Origin: Arthrobacter globiformis NBRC 12137
Lineage (GTDB): Bacteria; Actinomycetota; Actinomycetes; Actinomycetales; Micrococcaceae
Assembly: GCF_000238915.1 (NCBI RefSeq)
Contig: NZ_BAEG01000075.1
Location: 1-64,000, forward strand
DNA length: 64,000 bases
Direction of reading: 5' to 3'
The notes below the pieces were generated by a model. That model worked only from the letters and a program-made list of their open reading frames with translations, made no database searches and was not told the DNA's origin. Below, in pieces: positions 60,789-64,000 of this stretch. Made by a program: the position numbers and the translations under genes. Position 1 is the first letter of the stretch. Each line of letters opens with the position of its first letter.

Positions 60789-61814
60789 ATGGCTCCCGAA
60801 ATTCCGAGCAGCTGGACCTTATGCGCCAGCTCCTTCAACTGGACTCCCGAGATCATCGCCGCCCGCCAAACGGCCCAGGACATCGTCACGGGCATAGCGG
60901 ACTCGGTGGTGGGGACAATCGAGCTGGAGCCGGGTTTGGTGTGGCGGTCTTTCCCGTCTCCGCAGGACGCCGAGGTGGACGGACTGCGGGATTCCCTGGC
61001 GGCAACAGGAGGCAGCATCAGCATCGTGGGCGCCAGCCTGGACGACTTCACGTCATCCACCGGGCGCCGTTCCCTGCGGGAGCGCCTGGACTTCCTGGTC
61101 CCCCAGATCCACGCCGCCCACCGGGTCGGAGCCCGCGGGATCCGCTTGCCCATCGGACAGGCGGGGACCGAACTGCTCACTCTGGCCCAGCCTCTCCTGC
61201 ACGAGCTCGACCTCGTGCTGTACGAGGAAATCCAGGGGCAGCAGACTCCCGGCAGCCCCGCCGTCGAACCTGCCCTGGACGCGATAGCGTGGCTTGCAGA
61301 TGACCACGTGCGGGTGCTCGTGGACGTCAGCATGCTCATGCCGGCCCTTCCCGTGACCTACCTTGAAGAACTGAGGCGGGGAGGCGTGCCCGAGGACCTC
61401 ATGGGGCGCCTGGAAAGTGACTGGCGGGATCCAGCCACCCTCGACGCCGTCACCGCCCTGCTCCGCGCCGGAGGGGTTCCGCCACGCATCCACACCCTCT
61501 TTATGAACCTGCTCATCCGGTTCGGCCGCAGTGACGCTGCCGACCTACAGGGCATCCTCCCGCTTGTGGGCGCCTTCCACCTGAAGTTCTGGGACCTGGA
61601 CGACGACGGGGGGCGGGTCACGCAGCCGCTGCGGGACCTTGGCATTCTCCTGGGCAGGAACGGTTTTACCGGCACCCTGACCAGCGAATGGGGCGGTCAC
61701 GAATGGCTGCAGGACGACCCTACGGAGATGACGCGCAGGCACCTTGCGCTGGCAGAGATGGCTCTTGCGCAGACGTCGGTGGTTGAGCGTGTCGAAACCC
61801 CCGTCAGTGGTTGA
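60789..61814 (+). CDS. C-glycoside deglycosidase alpha-subunit-like TIM-barrel protein
   Basis: 341 residues, GGGGAAGG upstream of the ATG. Sugar phosphate isomerase/epimerase (AP endonuclease 2) barrel. Four metal-ligand positions are recognisable: E146/E147 (LYEEIQG), D179 (VLVDVSML), H264 (AFHLKFWDLDD) and E300 (LTSEWGGHEW). The HLKFWD and SEWGGHEW blocks are those of C-glycoside deglycosidase alpha subunits, which cleave the C-C bond of 3-keto C-glycosides with a Mn ion and the beta subunit. The final residues VVERVETPVSG are encoded by an intergenic repeat element, so the native C-terminus has been altered. A generic sugar epimerase is the alternative. Confidence 0.78.
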   Translation: MAPEIPSSWTLCASSFNWTPEIIAARQTAQDIVTGIADSVVGTIELEPGLVWRSFPSPQDAEVDGLRDSLAATGGSISIVGASLDDFTSSTGRRSLRERLDFLVPQIHAAHRVGARGIRLPIGQAGTELLTLAQPLLHELDLVLYEEIQGQQTPGSPAVEPALDAIAWLADDHVRVLVDVSMLMPALPVTYLEELRRGGVPEDLMGRLESDWRDPATLDAVTALLRAGGVPPRIHTLFMNLLIRFGRSDAADLQGILPLVGAFHLKFWDLDDDGGRVTQPLRDLGILLGRNGFTGTLTSEWGGHEWLQDDPTEMTRRHLALAEMALAQTSVVERVETPVSG

Positions 61815-61853
61815 GCCTGTCGAAACCCTGATTTTGACAGGCTCAAGCAACAA
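61781..61853 (+). repeat. Intergenic repeat element overlapping the 3' end of the alpha-like gene
   Basis: GGTTGAGCGTGTCGAAACCC (61781-61800) and GGTTGAGCCTGTCGAAACCC (61809-61828) are direct copies. An inverted partial copy, TTGACAGGCTCAAGCAAC, spans 61834-61853. Elements of this sequence are common between genes in Arthrobacter and relatives. The first copy is translated and the second supplies the TGA stop. Confidence 0.85.
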
Positions 61854-61891
61854 AGAACGGCCGGTCCTGGAGTTCCAGGACCGGCCGTTCT
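61854..61891. terminator. Bidirectional terminator after the repeat element
   Basis: A perfect inverted repeat of 18 bases (61854-61871 with 61874-61891) separated by only GT, so the effective hairpin has about 16 bp. It lies between the converging alpha-like and isomerase genes. Confidence 0.7.
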
Positions 61892-61902
61892 GCTATGTAG
61901 TG

Positions 61903-62907
61903 CTACTTGGTGCTGAAGGCGGCGTCGAAAGCCGCCGCGGAGGGCTCATAGCCGGAGAGCCTGCGCACGAAGGCCAGCGCTTCGGGAGCACCGTCCAGCC
62001 GGTCCATGCCCGCGTCCTCCCACTCCACAGACAACGGACCGCCGTAGCCGATGGAATTCAGCATCCGGAATGCGTCCTCCCACGGCACGTCGCCGTGGCC
62101 GGTGGAAATGAAGTCCCAGCCGCGGCGCGGATCAGCCCAGGCCAGATGGGATGAGAGCCGGCCGTTGCGGCCATTGCTGAGCCGCTTCTTCGTGTCCTTG
62201 CAGTGCACGTGGTAGATGCGGTCTTTGAAGTCCCAAAGGAACCCCACGGGATCGATGTCCTGCCACACCATGTGGCTCGGATCCCAGTTCAGCCCAAAGG
62301 CCTCGCGGTGTCCGATCGCTTCCAGGGTGCGCTGGGTGGTCCAGTAGTCGTAGGCGATTTCGGACGGGTGCACCTCATGGGCGAACCGGACGCCCACCTC
62401 GTCAAAGACATCAAGGATAGGGTTCCACCGGTCGGCAAAGTCCTGGTAGCCGGCGTCGACCATTTTTTCGGAGGCGGGCGGGAACATCGCCACGTACTTC
62501 CAGATGGACGATCCCGTGAACCCGGTCACTGTCTTCACGCCTAGCCTGTCCGCGAGGCGCGCGGTGTTCTTCAGTTCCTCGGCGGCGCGGCGGCGCACTC
62601 CTTCAGGATCGCCGTCGCCCCACACGACGTCCGGGAGGATGCCGCGGTGCCGTTCGTCAATGGGATCGTCGCAGACCGCCTGGCCCTTGAGGTGGTTGGA
62701 AATGGTCCAGACTTTAAGGCCATGCCGTTCCAGAATGTCGAGTTTGCCCTGCACATAGGCGTCGTCGTCCCAGCGCCAAGGGTCCAGGTGGTCGCCCCAG
62801 CAGGCGATCTCCAGCCCGTCGTAGCCCCACTCGCCGGCGAGCCGGGCTACCTCCTCGAACGGCAGGTCTGCCCACTGTCCGGTGAACAAGGTAATCGGTC
62901 TTGCCAT
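61903..62907 (-). CDS. Sugar phosphate isomerase/epimerase-family protein
   Basis: 334 residues, GGAGGAAAG before the ATG. TIM barrel with metal-site residues in [15 protein letters not shown] (Glu), [12 protein letters not shown] (Asp), YHVHCKDT and [12 protein letters not shown] (Glu). This subgroup is regularly paired with Gfo/Idh/MocA dehydrogenases in inositol, glucoside or keto-sugar catabolism, as here (12-base gap from the upstream dehydrogenase). It may isomerise, epimerise or eliminate a 3-keto sugar. Distinct from the 60789 protein: little similarity beyond the fold. Confidence 0.87.
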   Translation of the reverse strand: MARPITLFTGQWADLPFEEVARLAGEWGYDGLEIACWGDHLDPWRWDDDAYVQGKLDILERHGLKVWTISNHLKGQAVCDDPIDERHRGILPDVVWGDGDPEGVRRRAAEELKNTARLADRLGVKTVTGFTGSSIWKYVAMFPPASEKMVDAGYQDFADRWNPILDVFDEVGVRFAHEVHPSEIAYDYWTTQRTLEAIGHREAFGLNWDPSHMVWQDIDPVGFLWDFKDRIYHVHCKDTKKRLSNGRNGRLSSHLAWADPRRGWDFISTGHGDVPWEDAFRMLNSIGYGGPLSVEWEDAGMDRLDGAPEALAFVRRLSGYEPSAAAFDAAFSTK

Positions 62908-62919
62908 GTGCTTTCCTCC

Positions 62920-64000
62920 CTACCCGGCCTGCACGGGAACGTCGACAGCGACGCGCGTCCAGGCGGAATCATTCTCGGAACTGCGCTCGACTGCGTCGAG
63001 CACCCGCTGCACCCGCAGCCCGTCGGCGAAGGACGGATGCGGGTCGGCGCCGGCCACGATACCCTCCACGAGGTCCTTGACCTGGTGGGAGAACCCGTGT
63101 TCGTAACCGAGCATGTGCCCTGCTGGCCACCATGCCGAAACGTAGGGATGCTCCGCTTCCGTGACCAGGATTTTCCGGAAGCCCTGGCGGTCCGCGGGTG
63201 CCGTGCGGTCGTAGAACTGGACGCTGTTGAGGTCCTCGAGGTCGAAGGCCAGTGCGCCCCTGTCTCCGGAGACCTCGATCTGCAGCGCGTTCTTCCGGCC
63301 GGTGGCAAAGCGTGAGGCCTCGAAGGAGGCCAGCGCACCTGATGCGAACCGGCCCGTGAAGATGGCGACATCGTCCACGCTCACCTGGCCGTAGCCGGTC
63401 CCGGCGGTGCCGGAGAGTCCGGAACCCGCATCCAGGAGCGGCCGCTCCTTCACGATGGTGTCGATGACGCCGGACACCTTCTCGATGTTCAGCCCGGTGA
63501 CGAACTGGGCCAGGTCAATGGCGTGGGCGCCGATGTCACCCAGCGCCCCGGAGCCGGAGTGTTCCCTCTGCAGGCGCCAGGCCAGCGGCATCTCCGGGTC
63601 CACCAGCCAGTCCTGCCGGTACGAGGCACGCACCTGGTTGACCGTCCCCACGGCGCCTTCGGCGATGAGGTTGCGCAGGAACGTGACGGCCGGAACCCGG
63701 CGGTAGGTGAAACCCACCATGGCGCGGACGCCCCGGGCAGCCGCCCGCTCCGCCGCCTCAGCCATCGCTTCCGCCTCGGCGACCGTGTTGGCCAGCGGCT
63801 TCTCACACAGCACGTGCTTCCCGGCCTCAAGTGCCGCGATCGCTATCTCTGCATGGGAATCACCGGGGGTGACAATGTCGACGACGTCGATATCGTGCCG
63901 GGCGATCACTTCGCGCCAGTCCGTGGAAGACTCAGCCCAGCCCCACTTGTGCGCAGCAGCGGCTACCGCTTCGGCGTTCCGGCCCGCAACAACCGCCATT
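62920..64000 (-). CDS. Gfo/Idh/MocA-family dehydrogenase, 5' end beyond the window
   Basis: At least 360 residues; the Rossmann start (GxGxxG) lies outside the window, so the true start codon is not visible. Present are VAGRNAEAVAAAA, DIVTPGDSHAEIAIAAL, the CEKPLA motif, and GSGALGDIGAHAIDLAQFVTG with the conserved substrate-site residues. C-terminal IEVSGDRGALAFDLEDLNSVQFY is typical of the family. Acts with the following isomerase, probably as oxidoreductase for a keto- or hydroxyl-sugar from the glycoside pathway. Confidence 0.88.
   Translation of the reverse strand, partial: MAVVAGRNAEAVAAAAHKWGWAESSTDWREVIARHDIDVVDIVTPGDSHAEIAIAALEAGKHVLCEKPLANTVAEAEAMAEAAERAAARGVRAMVGFTYRRVPAVTFLRNLIAEGAVGTVNQVRASYRQDWLVDPEMPLAWRLQREHSGSGALGDIGAHAIDLAQFVTGLNIEKVSGVIDTIVKERPLLDAGSGLSGTAGTGYGQVSVDDVAIFTGRFASGALASFEASRFATGRKNALQIEVSGDRGALAFDLEDLNSVQFYDRTAPADRQGFRKILVTEAEHPYVSAWWPAGHMLGYEHGFSHQVKDLVEGIVAGADPHPSFADGLRVQRVLDAVERSSENDSAWTRVAVDVPVQAG

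Noticed and set aside
1..64000. CRISPR arrays, tRNA/rRNA genes, prophage or insertion sequences
   Set aside because: No spaced repeat array, no conserved tRNA TψC-loop pattern next to a cloverleaf, no rRNA segments and no transposase or phage structural proteins were recognised by reading. A tRNAscan or ISfinder-type search would be decisive.

Overview
The window looks like chromosomal DNA of a high-GC actinobacterium of the Arthrobacter/Pseudarthrobacter group. The reasons are the strong GC bias, frequent GTG starts, purine-rich ribosome binding sites, an Arthrobacter-type histamine oxidase, a pyranose-oxidase-like GMC enzyme next to C-glycoside deglycosidase-type genes, and a GGTTGAGCCTGTCGAAACC intergenic repeat. 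No rRNA, tRNA, insertion sequence, prophage or CRISPR array was recognised. Most of the window is catabolic, with about a dozen transporters and regulators serving small operons.

Layout. 0.1-10.8 kb: four same-strand genes that look like part of a type VII secretion (ESX/Ess)-like apparatus: a large coiled-coil lipoprotein, an anchored periplasmic-binding-fold protein, a 1439-aa FHA-FtsK/SpoIIIE ATPase (EssC/EccC-like) and a receptor Ser/Thr kinase. 10.9-14 kb: NADH dehydrogenase II, a CBS protein, then a decay zone with 3' remnants of an arylsulfatase and of its formylglycine-generating enzyme, and a shortened DUF202 gene. 14-21.2 kb: a PucR regulator divergent from ureohydrolase, NCS1 permease, aminobutyraldehyde-type dehydrogenase and FAD-linked oxidase genes. 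21.3-24.2 kb: a GntR-FCD-Cache regulator fusion, a divergent 47-aa gene with a good promoter, a Cys4 small protein and a MazG-like remnant. 24.5-31.5 kb: aminotransferase plus 2-hydroxyacid dehydrogenase, then a converging permease-amidohydrolase-permease operon. 31.6-36.5 kb: aldehyde dehydrogenase and a small membrane protein divergent from copper amine (histamine-type) oxidase and a TetR regulator. 36.5-43 kb: MHS transporter, LysR, and a RidA-DUF1028-M20-aspartase operon.

43-52 kb holds a flavin monooxygenase and a seven-gene meta-cleavage operon: VOC ring-cleavage dioxygenase, two FAH-family hydrolases, cyclase, FAD hydroxylase, ACMSD-like decarboxylase and SDR. 52-64 kb looks like a C-glycoside/3-keto-glycoside island: MFS exporter-type transporter, pyranose/glycoside oxidase, LysR, SDR, an orphan protein with a Gfo/Idh/MocA dehydrogenase, a ROK regulator, divergently transcribed beta- and alpha-like subunits of a C-glycoside deglycosidase, and a sugar isomerase with a second dehydrogenase that runs off the window edge.

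The most interesting reading is that the last two regions cooperate. The oxidase would make a 3-keto C-glycoside, the deglycosidase would split the C-C bond, the dehydrogenases and isomerase would process the sugar, and the neighbouring ring-cleavage operon would consume the phenolic aglycone. The individual family calls are fairly secure. The pathway link and the substrate are inference.
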